Positions 16,727-25,600 of a DNA stretch of 64,000 bases are shown in pieces. The notes below the pieces were generated by a model. The model searched no databases. It had not been told where the DNA came from and saw only the letters and a program-made list of their open reading frames with translations. Position numbers and translations under genes: made by a program. Source of the stretch: JACMLD01 sp044223995 (lineage in GTDB: Bacteria; Bacteroidota; Bacteroidia; Chitinophagales; Chitinophagaceae); contig JBGALE010000006.1 of the NCBI GenBank assembly GCA_044223995.1, positions 62,001 to 126,000 on the forward strand, in the 5' to 3' direction. Within the stretch, counting starts at the first letter, position 1, and every line of letters starts with the position of its first letter.

Positions 16727-17365
16727 TTAAGGCGCCAGCCGTTCAATCAGCCAGCCGCCATCTTCCTGCATGGTATATTGTATCCTGTCGTGCAGCCTGC
16801 TGGGCCTGCCCTGCCAAAACTCTACACAGATAGGCTTTACCCGGTAACCACCCCAATGCTGCGGTCGTTTTATTTCCTTACCTGCAAATTGCTGCTGGTA
16901 TTTTTTTTCATTTGCTTCCAGCCACTCCCTGTTTTCAATTACCTGGCTTTGTGGCGATACCCAGGCACCGATGCGACTGCCTTCGGGGCGGCTGTTAAAG
17001 TATTCACCACTTTCCGCATCACTTACTTTTTCAGATAGACCTGTGATCCGTACCTGGCGTTCCAGTTCTTTCCAGAAAAATACCAGGCACGCACGCGGGT
17101 TCTCCGCCAGTTGCATGCCTTTATAACTATCATAATTGGTGAAGAAGACAAAACCTTTTTCATCAAATCCTTTCAATAATACAACACGTGCTGCCGGCAC
17201 ACCATTCACCGAAGCAGTGGCGAGCGTCATCGCATTGGCCTCCTCAATGTCGGATTGCATCACTTCGTCCCACCACTGACTGAATTGCTCAACCGGGGTT
17301 TTCTTCACTTCTTTTTCAGAGAGTGTTTTTTGCTGGTAATCCTTTCGTATGTCTGCTATGTTCAT
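16727..17365 (-). CDS. pdxH: Pyridoxamine 5'-phosphate oxidase
   Basis: A 212-residue FMN-dependent oxidase that makes pyridoxal 5'-phosphate from pyridoxine or pyridoxamine phosphate. I chose the ATG at 17365 (MNIADIRKDYQ), because the family starts with this segment and a further upstream in-frame ATG at 17419 would overlap a terminator. Motifs are AMTLATASVNGVPAARVVLLKGFDE for the FMN phosphate, FFTNYDSYKGMQLAENPRA, and WVSPQSQVI. The C-terminal signature is VEFWQGRPSRLHDRI with the substrate-binding Arg and His. Intact and of standard length. Confidence 0.95.
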   Translation of the reverse strand: MNIADIRKDYQQKTLSEKEVKKTPVEQFSQWWDEVMQSDIEEANAMTLATASVNGVPAARVVLLKGFDEKGFVFFTNYDSYKGMQLAENPRACLVFFWKELERQVRITGLSEKVSDAESGEYFNSRPEGSRIGAWVSPQSQVIENREWLEANEKKYQQQFAGKEIKRPQHWGGYRVKPICVEFWQGRPSRLHDRIQYTMQEDGGWLIERLAP

Positions 17366-17410
17366 ATCAATTTTTTCCCTGCAAAGGTCATTGAAACCGT
17401 ACAAATAAAA

Positions 17411-17433
17411 AAGCATCACTGAAAAAGTGATGC
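17411..17433 (-). terminator. Intrinsic terminator of the Yip1-like gene
   Basis: On the minus strand GCATCACT and AGTGATGC (17413-17420 with 17426-17433) form an 8-bp stem with a 5-base loop, followed by a run of T. It lies 22 bases after the Yip1-like stop codon and before pdxH. Confidence 0.85.
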
Positions 17434-17455
17434 CTGATATTAATCATATCCAATT

Positions 17456-18046
17456 TTATCTTCCCAGCCACCACTTTCCGCTGCCAACGGTATTGGCGAA
17501 GAAAAGCGTTGCAGATATAGCACCAATAATAACCTGGATGACAATCATGACAACAATGACAATGATAATATAAACAACCTTTTGATCTTCAGGCGTCTTT
17601 TTTAATGGTCCTATTCCTAAATAAAGCAGGTAAATGGAATATACACCTCCAGCGATGGCAACCAGCCAACCCAGCACAGGAATTATCCCAACGATACTGG
17701 CCACCCAGAAAGCAGTGCTGGAATAAGCGACGAGCTGGGCCGATTTGTTGAGATTTTTTTCAGACTTAAAATTACCAGCCAGCATATCTACTGTGTACGT
17801 AGCTGCAACAAAGACAATAATGGTAGTGATAAATGTAATTACCGCATGAATAATGACATAGCTGGTGCCTACCAGCCAACTGGCCCAAAATAAATTGCTG
17901 ATTAAGCTGGCAGCAGTGGGTATTAACGCAAGTGGTAATACATAAGAGGTAAGTAACGAACTCAAGGTGGCGGTTTCGCCATTGACTACTTCCCATTCAG
18001 TTTTGGGGGTCATCAAAATGTTTTTGACGCGATCAATTAAGTTCAT
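17456..18046 (-). CDS. Yip1-family membrane protein
   Basis: A 196-residue polytopic protein. The ATG at 18046 begins MNLIDRVKNILMTPKTEWEVV, which matches the usual soluble lead of bacterial Yip1-domain proteins; an upstream GTG/TTG-type extension is unlikely. About five hydrophobic helices follow, including LPLALIPTAASLISNLFW, HAVITFITTIIVFVAA and VVYIIIVIVVMIVIQVIIGA. The NKSAQLVAYSSTAFWVASI segment is a conserved part of the Yip1 fold. The bacterial role is unknown. A terminator follows directly, so the gene is transcribed alone. Confidence 0.8.
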   Translation of the reverse strand: MNLIDRVKNILMTPKTEWEVVNGETATLSSLLTSYVLPLALIPTAASLISNLFWASWLVGTSYVIIHAVITFITTIIVFVAATYTVDMLAGNFKSEKNLNKSAQLVAYSSTAFWVASIVGIIPVLGWLVAIAGGVYSIYLLYLGIGPLKKTPEDQKVVYIIIVIVVMIVIQVIIGAISATLFFANTVGSGKWWLGR

Positions 18047-18161
18047 AACAGTTAGTTTTCTTAAATGTAGGGAAACTATCTGTTTCCGCAATCGTCTGCG
18101 GGGAGGTGTGCAAAAAAACCAGTATTGGGGGTTAAATGGGGGCGGAGAAGCCTGAAAATGT

Positions 18162-18872
18162 TTATTTTACCAGCGTACCAACATTTTCACCGGTTACCAC
18201 TTTGAGCAGGTTTCCGGGTTTATTCATATCAAATACAATAATGGGGAGTTGGTTTTCCATGCACAAAGTGAAGGCAGTCATGTCCATTACCTTTAAATTC
18301 CGGGAAATACATTCTGCAAATGAAATGGTATCGTATTTAATGGCATTGGGATCTTTTTCAGGATCAGCAGTATAAATGCCATCCACCCGGGTGCCTTTAA
18401 GTATTACATCTGCCTTGATTTCAATAGCGCGCAAAGAACCGGCTGTGTCTGTTGTAAAATATGGGTTACCCGTTCCTGCACCAAATATCACCACCCGGTG
18501 TTTTTCCAAATGGCGCATGGCCCTTCGGCGGATATACGGCTCTGCTATTTGCTCCATTTTGATAGCACTCTGCAACCTGGTATATACACCTGCTTTTTCA
18601 AGTCCCGCCTGTAGTGCCATACCATTAATAACCGTTGCCAGCATACCCATATAGTCTCCATGCGCTCTTTCAATACCGGTTTCCGCTTCATTCATACCAC
18701 GGTAAATATTGCCACCACCGATGACAATGGCCACTTCAACGCCCAGCTCGGTAATAGATTTGATTTCCTTCGCATACTGTGCAATCATGGTTGGATCCAA
18801 CCCAAAACTTTTATCGCCCATCAATGATTCACCGGAAAGTTTTAATAGAATGCGTTGGTACTTAGGCTGCAT
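18162..18872 (-). CDS. pyrH: UMP kinase
   Basis: A 236-residue hexameric kinase that converts UMP to UDP in pyrimidine nucleotide synthesis. Motifs are RILLKLSGESLMG for phosphate binding, VAIVIGGGNIYRG, HGDYMGMLATVINGMALQ with the UMP-binding residues, and VIFGAGTGNPYFTTDTA. The end LLKVVTGENVGTLV is typical. It lies downstream of tsf in the same direction but is separated from it by a terminator and has its own promoter at 18893-18920. Confidence 0.97.
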   Translation of the reverse strand: MQPKYQRILLKLSGESLMGDKSFGLDPTMIAQYAKEIKSITELGVEVAIVIGGGNIYRGMNEAETGIERAHGDYMGMLATVINGMALQAGLEKAGVYTRLQSAIKMEQIAEPYIRRRAMRHLEKHRVVIFGAGTGNPYFTTDTAGSLRAIEIKADVILKGTRVDGIYTADPEKDPNAIKYDTISFAECISRNLKVMDMTAFTLCMENQLPIIVFDMNKPGNLLKVVTGENVGTLVK

Positions 18873-18892
18873 GAATGTATAATTAATCGCTG

Positions 18893-18920
18893 CGAATATA
18901 AGAATTAAATCACGAGCAAA
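18893..18920 (-). promoter_or_regulatory. Promoter of pyrH
   Basis: On the minus strand TTTG (18917-18920) and TATATTCG (18893-18900) are 16 bases apart. The second element is one mismatch from TAnnTTTG. The ATG follows about 20 bases downstream. Confidence 0.45.
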
Positions 18921-18951
18921 AATTAAGTGGTGTCATTCAGGCGCAGCAAAC

Positions 18952-18980
18952 AAAAAAGGGAGCTTTTCAGCTCCCCTTTC
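18952..18980 (-). terminator. Intrinsic terminator of the rplM-rpsI-rpsB-tsf operon
   Basis: On the minus strand AAAGGGGAGCT, a GAAA loop and AGCTCCCTTTTTT form a strong stem with a T-tail. It lies 22 bases after the tsf stop codon. Confidence 0.85.
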
Positions 18981-19002
18981 GTATATCTTTAAACTGGAGA
19001 TA

Positions 19003-19839
19003 TTATCCCAAAGCTACTCTCTTAAATTCTGTCACTTTCACATCGCCTGCACCTTTCAGGTAATCACCTACGGTTTTAGAACTGTCTTTCACAAAAGCCT
19101 GTGCGGTTAATGTTTGCTCTTTAAAGAAAGCGCCCATTTTACCATCCACAATTTTAGAAAGCATTTCTTCCGGTTTGCCTGCCATTTTCGGATCCTGCTT
19201 CATCAGTTCCAGGATGATATCTTTTTCACGCGCAATGACGTCAGCAGGAACTGAAGCAGCATCTACAGCCACCGGGTTCATTGCCGCAATCTGCATCGCT
19301 ACATCTCTTCCGGCTTCTGCAGCATCTTTATTCAGTCCCACCAATACACCCAGGCGATAAGCGCCATGGATATAAGCAGACACATAAGGAGCATCTACAC
19401 GTTCGAATTTACTGATACCGATTTTTTCCCCGATAGCAGCCAGGCGATCATTTACCAATTCTGATATTTTGGTTCCGTTAATGGAAGCAGCATTGAGTTC
19501 ATCAACGCTTTTTACATTATTGGCAATGGCTGCATCGGCAATACTTTGTGCGAATGCAACAAATTCGGCATTTTTAGACACGAAATCTGTTTCGCAAGCC
19601 AGGCAAATAATCAGCCCGGTTTTGTTATCCGCTGTTGTTTTAGCGATTACCACCCCTTCTTTTGCTTCGCGGTCGCTGCGCTTGGCTGCTACTTTCTGAC
19701 CCTGCTTGCGCAACCAGTCAATGGCAGCTTCAAAGTCGCCATTGGTTTCTGTCAGCGCCTTACGGCAATCCATCATACCTGCTCCTGTCATCTGGCGCAG
19801 TTTATTAATATCCTGCGCGCTTATTGTTACTGTTGACAT
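19003..19839 (-). CDS. tsf: Translation elongation factor Ts
   Basis: A 278-residue guanine nucleotide exchange factor for EF-Tu. The ATG at 19839 begins MSTVTISAQDINKLRQMTGAGMMDCRKAL, the standard N-terminal domain; a longer frame upstream has no support. The EF-Tu contact TDFVSKNAEFVAFA and the dimerisation segment follow, then the C-terminal module LTAQAFVKDSSKTVGDYLK. It is the last gene of the ribosomal cluster, 71 bases after rpsB, with a terminator just downstream. Confidence 0.97.
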   Translation of the reverse strand: MSTVTISAQDINKLRQMTGAGMMDCRKALTETNGDFEAAIDWLRKQGQKVAAKRSDREAKEGVVIAKTTADNKTGLIICLACETDFVSKNAEFVAFAQSIADAAIANNVKSVDELNAASINGTKISELVNDRLAAIGEKIGISKFERVDAPYVSAYIHGAYRLGVLVGLNKDAAEAGRDVAMQIAAMNPVAVDAASVPADVIAREKDIILELMKQDPKMAGKPEEMLSKIVDGKMGAFFKEQTLTAQAFVKDSSKTVGDYLKGAGDVKVTEFKRVALG

Positions 19840-19910
19840 ATTACTAATTTGATATTTTGATAGTGTCGTTGAACTATTCAACTGCACCAGCTAATAAAAA
19901 TAAAATCATC

Positions 19911-20813
19911 TTACCTGGGACTGCCACCACCTGGCCTGCGGTTGCCACCACCACCGGATGAACGACGTCTCTGTCCCTGTGGTCCACCACCGCCTGTGCC
20001 GGTATTGGAACGACCCCTTCCGCCGCGGCCGCCTTCTGCTTCGGCTTCTGCCAGCAGGCGTGCTGCTTTCTTTTCTTTTTCGTCATCGGTCAGTTCTTCC
20101 ACTTCTTCGTCTTTTGCAGCCTGGCGTTCCGCCAAACCTTCTGCAATGGCAGCGGTGATATAGTTGGCAATAATCGCGATCGATTTGGTAGCGTCATCAT
20201 TGGCCGGGATAGCATAGTCTACTTTATTGGGATCACAGTTGGTATCTACCATTCCAAAAGTAGTGATGCCAAGGCGTTTTGCTTCTGCCAGGGCGATGTG
20301 CTCGTGGCCGATATCAACAATGAACAAAGCGGCCGGTACACGGCCCAGTTGGGCGATACCACCCAATACTTTCTCCATTTTTTCCTTATCGCGGCTCAAC
20401 GTCAAACGCTCTTTTTTAGTGATGCTTTCCAGCGTTCCGTCGCTCAGCATTTTTTCAATGCTCTGCATTTTTTTAACGCTTTTGCGAACGGTATTGAAGT
20501 TGGTAAGCATACCACCCAGCCAACGCTCGGTTACAAATGGCATGTTTATCTTACGCGCACATTCAGTAATGATTTCCTTGGCTTGTTTCTTTGTTCCCAC
20601 AAACATGATCTTTTTTCCGCTGCGTGCAATCTGCTTCATAGCAGCAGATGCTTCCTGCAATCCTTCTGTGGTGCGGTTCAAATCAATGATGTGAATGCCT
20701 TTTTTCTCAGCAAAGATGTAAGGCAACATCTTTGGGTTCCACTTCTTACGCAGGTGACCGAAATGTACACCGGCATCTAATAATTGCTGTTGTAATGAAG
20801 TGTTGTTTTCCAT
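19911..20813 (-). CDS. rpsB: 30S ribosomal protein S2 with a long Gly/Arg-rich tail
   Basis: A 300-residue uS2. The core is canonical: LLDAGVHFGHLRKKWNPKM, MFVGTKKQAKEII, ERWLGGMLTNFNTV and VDTNCDPNKVDYAIPANDDA. E. coli S2 has 241 residues. Here the core ends near residue 235 and an acidic linker (EEVEELTDDEKEKKAARLLAEAEAE) leads to a low-complexity tail rich in Gly, Arg, Ser and Pro, including GGRGGRGRSN and GGGGNRRPGGG. The tail is in frame and ends with a normal stop. Its base composition is locally GC-rich. Such tails may contact RNA, but no function is shown here. Confidence 0.96.
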   Translation of the reverse strand: MENNTSLQQQLLDAGVHFGHLRKKWNPKMLPYIFAEKKGIHIIDLNRTTEGLQEASAAMKQIARSGKKIMFVGTKKQAKEIITECARKINMPFVTERWLGGMLTNFNTVRKSVKKMQSIEKMLSDGTLESITKKERLTLSRDKEKMEKVLGGIAQLGRVPAALFIVDIGHEHIALAEAKRLGITTFGMVDTNCDPNKVDYAIPANDDATKSIAIIANYITAAIAEGLAERQAAKDEEVEELTDDEKEKKAARLLAEAEAEGGRGGRGRSNTGTGGGGPQGQRRRSSGGGGNRRPGGGSPR

Positions 20814-20861
20814 TGTATTTGTATAATCGTTTTAAATAATTGTTTGCTGGTTGTAATACTA

Positions 20862-21251
20862 TTAACGCTTGCTGAACTGATAGCTGCGGCGTGCTTTTTT
20901 GCGACCTGGTTTTTTACGCTCAACACCTCTTGGATCGCGGCGCAGTAAACCCGCAGCTTTCAAAGCAGGGCGAAAATCAGGATTTACTTCCAGCAAAGCA
21001 CGTGCAATGCCCAGCTTGGCAGCTTCTGCCTGGCCTTTCACACCACCACCGGTTGCATTGATTACAACATCATATTTATCGGAAGCTTCGATTGTCTTTA
21101 AAGGAAGCTCTACCTGGTTTTGCAGGTATACCAAAGAAAAATATACTTTGTAGTCTTTGTCATTTACAGTGATCTTTCCGTCTCCTTTTGAGAGGAACAC
21201 ACGGGTCACTGCTTCTTTACGACGACCTACGGCATTTTTTTGCTTTTCCAT
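20862..21251 (-). CDS. rpsI: 30S ribosomal protein S9
   Basis: A 129-residue uS9 of usual length. The start MEKQKNAVGRRKEAVTRVFL, the central TGGGVKGQAEAAKLGIARAL, and the C-terminal KKPGRKKARRSYQFSKR whose last Arg reaches the tRNA in the P site are all present. It follows rplM by 44 bases; that spacer holds a perfect hairpin at 21268-21286. Confidence 0.97.
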   Translation of the reverse strand: MEKQKNAVGRRKEAVTRVFLSKGDGKITVNDKDYKVYFSLVYLQNQVELPLKTIEASDKYDVVINATGGGVKGQAEAAKLGIARALLEVNPDFRPALKAAGLLRRDPRGVERKKPGRKKARRSYQFSKR

Positions 21252-21267
21252 TTATTATTGTGTTTGG

Positions 21268-21286
21268 TCCCGGTAGCAAACCGGGA
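21268..21286 (-). promoter_or_regulatory. Perfect hairpin between rplM and rpsI
   Basis: TCCCGGT (21268-21274) and ACCGGGA (21280-21286) form a perfect 7-bp stem with a 5-base loop, 17 bases before the rpsI start codon. No T-run follows, so it is not an intrinsic terminator. It may tune translation or mRNA processing. Confidence 0.45.
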
Positions 21287-21295
21287 TAGATTAAT

Positions 21296-21739
21296 TTAGA
21301 ATTTTAATTCAGCAGCTTTTTGGGCCGTATGAGGATGACTTGCGCCAGCATATACAAAGAGCTTTTTGTACATCTTGCGGCCCAGCCTGTTTTTAGGCAA
21401 CATTCCTTTTACAGCTCTTTCAATAATGGCTTCAGGTCTGCGTTTCAGCAAATCTTTGGCAGCTTCTTCTCTTAAACCACCAGGATAACCACTGAAGTTC
21501 TGGTACACTTTGTCTTCCAGTTTATTTCCTGTAAAAACAATTTTATCAGCGTTGATAACGATGACAAAATCGCCGGTATCAACGTGCGGCGTATAAGATG
21601 CCTTGTGTTTACCACGCAGTACCCCTGCGATTTTAGCGCACATACGCCCTACGGTTTGATTAGTACCGTCCACAACATACCAGTTGCGTTGTACGGTAGC
21701 CGCGTTCGCATGTTTGGTGGTGAAATGTAATTTGCTCAT
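21296..21739 (-). CDS. rplM: 50S ribosomal protein L13
   Basis: A 147-residue uL13, first gene of the rplM-rpsI-rpsB-tsf cluster. Signatures are NWYVVDGTNQTVGRMCAKIAGVLRGK, YTPHVDTGDFVIVINADKI, and AVKGMLPKNRLGRKMYKKLFVYAGASHPH. Intact. The promoter lies about 60-90 bases upstream, leaving a leader of around 50 bases with a small hairpin. Confidence 0.98.
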   Translation of the reverse strand: MSKLHFTTKHANAATVQRNWYVVDGTNQTVGRMCAKIAGVLRGKHKASYTPHVDTGDFVIVINADKIVFTGNKLEDKVYQNFSGYPGGLREEAAKDLLKRRPEAIIERAVKGMLPKNRLGRKMYKKLFVYAGASHPHTAQKAAELKF

Positions 21740-21760
21740 TTGTTTTCTGTTTTAAATGAA

Positions 21761-21781
21761 GGTGCCGCTATCCCGGACACC
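21761..21781 (-). promoter_or_regulatory. Hairpin in the rplM leader
   Basis: On the plus strand GGTGCC and GGACACC pair, with one bulged A, around a short loop; the element sits about 22 bases before the rplM start. It holds CTATCCCGG on the plus strand, an exact complement of the 9 bases CCGGGATAG in the rplM-rpsI spacer at 21281-21289. Confidence 0.35.
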
Positions 21782-21799
21782 ATAATTTTTTAAGGACTG

Positions 21800-21827
21800 C
21801 GAAGGTAAGGATATGCGGTATGACAAA
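21800..21827 (-). promoter_or_regulatory. Promoter of the ribosomal cluster
   Basis: On the minus strand TTTG (21824-21827) precedes TACCTTCG (21800-21807), one mismatch from TAnnTTTG, with 16 bases between them; an overlapping TTTG a few bases upstream gives a 21-base spacer. The transcript would begin about 50 bases before rplM. Confidence 0.5.
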
Positions 21828-21830
21828 CCA

Positions 21831-22059
21831 AAGAAAAAGGGAAGTATTTTTCATGGTACCTTTATAAGTAGCTGGTTTTCAATAAAAATTTTGACTATAA
21901 AAAATAGTCATCATAACGACTATACATTCGGAAGCTACATTATTTGAACCGGGAGCGCCGTTTTATGCAATAGCATTTTTCGATCTTCCAACCCGGGCAG
22001 CGGCTTTTGCAATAATTTCAATAATTTAATTACCCCATACACTTATAATAATTCAATAT
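21831..22059. other. Gene-free divergent spacer between rplM and the HD gene
   Basis: This spacer holds no gene. It contains a small inverted repeat GACTAT/ATAGTC at 21893-21909 and a third GACTAT at 21918-21923. The HD-gene promoter could not be placed with confidence. Confidence 0.4.
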
Positions 22060-22662
22060 ATGGCTGTACAACCAATAGGCAGAAATACATTTGGCAATCC
22101 TGCCAATAAAGGAAACCTGCTTTCTAAAGAAGACGCGCTTCAACTATTAAATGACTGGGTTCCGAATGAACGCCTGCGCCTGCACATGAAACAGGTAGCT
22201 GCTGTAATGAAAGCATGGGCTGTTGAAAAAGAAAATGCAGATGAACTGACAGCCAACAAATGGGAACAGGCTGGTTTATTACACGATGCGGATTGGGAAA
22301 AATATCCAGACAGTCATTGCAGGATCATCATTGAAGAACTGGAGAAAAGAAATATCGATCCCGAAGTCATCCATTGCATCGCTTCGCATGGCCCGAAACA
22401 TTTTGGCGTAGAACCGGAAAACAATATGGATAAAATGATTTATGCCTTTGATGAACTGTCTGGTTTTATTCATGCAGCCGCTTTGATCAGGCCAACACGT
22501 TATGAAGGAATGGATGCGAAAAGTGTATTGAAAAAATTAAAGACGGCTTCATTCGCTGCACAGGTTGACAGGGAAGATATCAATGATGCTGTCTCAAGAA
22601 TTAATATTCCACTGGAAACATTGATTGAGTTTGTTATCATGCACCAGCAAAATGTTGAGTAA
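22060..22662 (+). CDS. HD-domain protein (predicted phosphohydrolase)
   Basis: A 200-residue protein with an HD phosphohydrolase-like core. LHMKQVAAVMKAWAVE supplies the first His, LLHDADWEKYP the His-Asp pair, and the downstream HCIASHG the next His. The Asp late in the fold may be in FDELSGFIHAA. Family members hydrolyse nucleotides or cyclic nucleotides, and some are deoxynucleotidases, but the substrate is not evident. The ATG at 22060 is the first in frame; a later start at HMKQ is less likely since MAVQPIGRNTFG is present in one piece. It converges with the first FG-GAP gene across 8 bases. Confidence 0.85.
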   Translation: MAVQPIGRNTFGNPANKGNLLSKEDALQLLNDWVPNERLRLHMKQVAAVMKAWAVEKENADELTANKWEQAGLLHDADWEKYPDSHCRIIIEELEKRNIDPEVIHCIASHGPKHFGVEPENNMDKMIYAFDELSGFIHAAALIRPTRYEGMDAKSVLKKLKTASFAAQVDREDINDAVSRINIPLETLIEFVIMHQQNVE

Positions 22663-22670
22663 AGCTATTT

Positions 22671-25600
22671 TCACTTTTTGAACAAATACAATGGTTCATT
22701 GTTCATCGCAACAATAATACAAGTTCCGTTGGGAGTAGTCCTAACCGCTTTTATGTCCCTTACTTCTCCTTTTACAAACAAACCACTTTCCCCGGGGGAA
22801 ATATATTGATAGCTATGGTTGGCGGTCCCCATTAGTGTCGTTCCAAAGCTTGCGTCCATTCGTCCACCCTGTGGTTTCAGTCCGTAAAAATTACCCCCCA
22901 TAAACAAATCCATGATACCATCATTATTAAGATCTGCAGGTAAAATGGCAAATACAGGCGATAGCTGTGCCCTTAACGGGAAAGGCTGCACATCAAACCC
23001 GCCTTTTCCATTATTAATAAATGCGGAAGACTGCGATTGCGTGACGGACAATACAGTGGCGCTTTCCAACTGTTCCTTTGAAAAAACCTGTTCAATGGAT
23101 TTGCCTGCATATTCTGTAAAATGCAAAAACTTTTTCTTCAGGCTGGGTATTTGCATCTCCATTTCTCCTTTTAAAAAGTAGGGATAGGCTCTGCCATCTG
23201 TTTTAAAATAAACAGGAATGCATTCTGTCTGACCGTTCTTATCAAAATCATTGATATATAGTTTTGCAGGATGCAAAGGATCTGCCTTTATGCGTGTATT
23301 GAGTCCTGTATTACCAGCTGCGAAATCCAGAATGCCATCGCCATTTAAATCAGCCACCACGAGGCAGTTCCACCATCCTGATGAATTGGCTATTTCCTGG
23401 TACTTTTTCAATTTGCCATCAATGAACTCGAATATCGTGACAGGCATCCAATCACCCACAATGATCAATTCTTTCTTTCCATCCTTGTCAATATCCGCCC
23501 ATTGTGCATCTGTTACCATTCCGAGTTTATTCAATTCAGGTGCAGCCTTTGCAGTAACATCTTCAAATATGCCACCGCCATTGTTTTGCAGCAATACACT
23601 TGACGGCGGAACTCCATAGCTGCCCGGAATAGTCCTGGCGCCAATAAAAACATCAGGCCTGCCATCTCCATTATAATCGCCCACCCTCACACAGGAGGCA
23701 TTAATCGTAACGGAAGGCCATGTATTGGCAGCACTGTGTGAAAAATTTCCTTTGCCGTCGTTTATGTACAGCCTTGTCAGCAGATAGGGCGATCCCTGTT
23801 TGGCCTGGTTGCCTCCCGCTGCTACGACAAGATCCAAATCACCATCACCATCGGCATCAAAAAATTCTGCGCCGATATTTTCAAAATATTTATCCTGGTT
23901 AAATATTGTTTCCTGCTTTTGAACAAGGCTGCCATCCTTCTGCTGCAAAAACAATTTAGCCGTATCGCCAAAAGCACTACCCATAAATACATCTTCCAGC
24001 CCATCGCCATTGATATCACCTACAGCAAGTTTTGGTCCTTCCGTTGACAACATTTTAGGGATCAATCGCTCTACATCAAAATCGGAAAACATGTTTTCAT
24101 GATGTTGTATGTTTCCCCTCGTGGCTGTTGCAGTGATATTGGTATACAGTGATTGTTTTTGTACCAGGTTATACTCGGCTTTTCCGGTGGCATCCTTTTC
24201 ATGTAAAACAATGGAGCTGTCAGCAACAGGTTGATTGATCGCCTGCCGGCGTCCATTGGGCCATTGAACAATAAGACTGTCAATCTTTGAAGCAGCGCCC
24301 AAACCAAAAGTCAGTTGAGGGTTAACACTGCTTTGAAAACCCCTGCAGGGCATTTGCTCCTGCATTTGACTCAGCCCGTTTGAATACACTATTACCCGTG
24401 CACCATATCCGAATGTATTGGGTGATATACCATCCAGCTTCACTGTTATAAAATGATGATGCAGTTTTTCAGAAGCCTGGTTGCGGTATACAAATGCTTC
24501 CATATTTTCATTGTTCACCACCAGGTCCAAATCACCATCACCATCCAGATCTGCATAAGCTGCACCATTGCTAAAACCGGGTATACCAAATCCCAGCGAA
24601 TCGCTCTCATTTTTGAACAGCAGGTTTTTTTGATTGATGAAAGCATAGTTCTTCAGTGGAACCGAAGGCATCTTTTGTAAAATATCGAGGTAATCGTATT
24701 TACCTTCCCGTAATTGGCTCAATACTTCCTGGCTGCCAAAAAACTCAAGAAAATCCTGGTCGGTTAAATCCTTATTCAAACCATTGCATACATATATATC
24801 TTTCCAGCCATCGTTATCGAAATCAAAACTCAGCGCGCTCCAACTCCAGCCAGTTGCATCCAGTCCTGATAATTGTGCGATTTCACTGAATGTGCCATCA
24901 TGATTATTCAATTGGAGACAATTGGTGGTAAACTGGTGGTGAAAATCCATTTGGTTCTTGGCGTTCTGGATATCGTATTCGTCGAACTTCAGCGTGGTCT
25001 TTAACCGATAGTCATTTTCAGGAAGCATCTCGGCAGTAAACAAATCAAGGTATCCATCGTTGTTGATATCTGCCATATCAGAACCCATCGAACCATTGCT
25101 CATGTGACCGAGCGCTTCATTGGTTATTTCACGGAAGGTCCCATTATGCTGGTTGATGTACATATAGTCCCGTTCAAAAAAATCATTTGATACATACAAA
25201 TCGGGCCAACCATCATTATTCAAATCGCCTGCTGCTACCCCCAGTCCAAATCCTATTTCACTTCCATAAATACCTGCGGCTGCGCTAACATCCGTGAATT
25301 TTCCTCCTTCGTTCCTGTACAACCGATCTCCATTGACCAGGTCGCGGACATTTCGCTGTTTCCCGGTGTACCCGAAGTTTTCAATAGAGCGGTGGCTATT
25401 ATTCAGTACAAAGCAATCGAGGTCGCCATCTCCGTCGTAATCAAAAAAGATGGCTTGCGTTGATTCTCCCCTATCATCAAGACCATAAGCATGTGCCTCT
25501 TCCCTGAACGTGCCATCTTTCTGGTTAATGTATAACTCATTCGCCCTGTCATCACCGGCCATGGTGCCACTATTGCAAACATATATATCCAGCCAGCCAT

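Noticed and set aside
19942..20163. Plus-strand proline-rich frames over the end of rpsB
   Set aside because: They are the antisense of the Gly/Arg-rich S2 tail, whose GC-rich codons keep other frames open.
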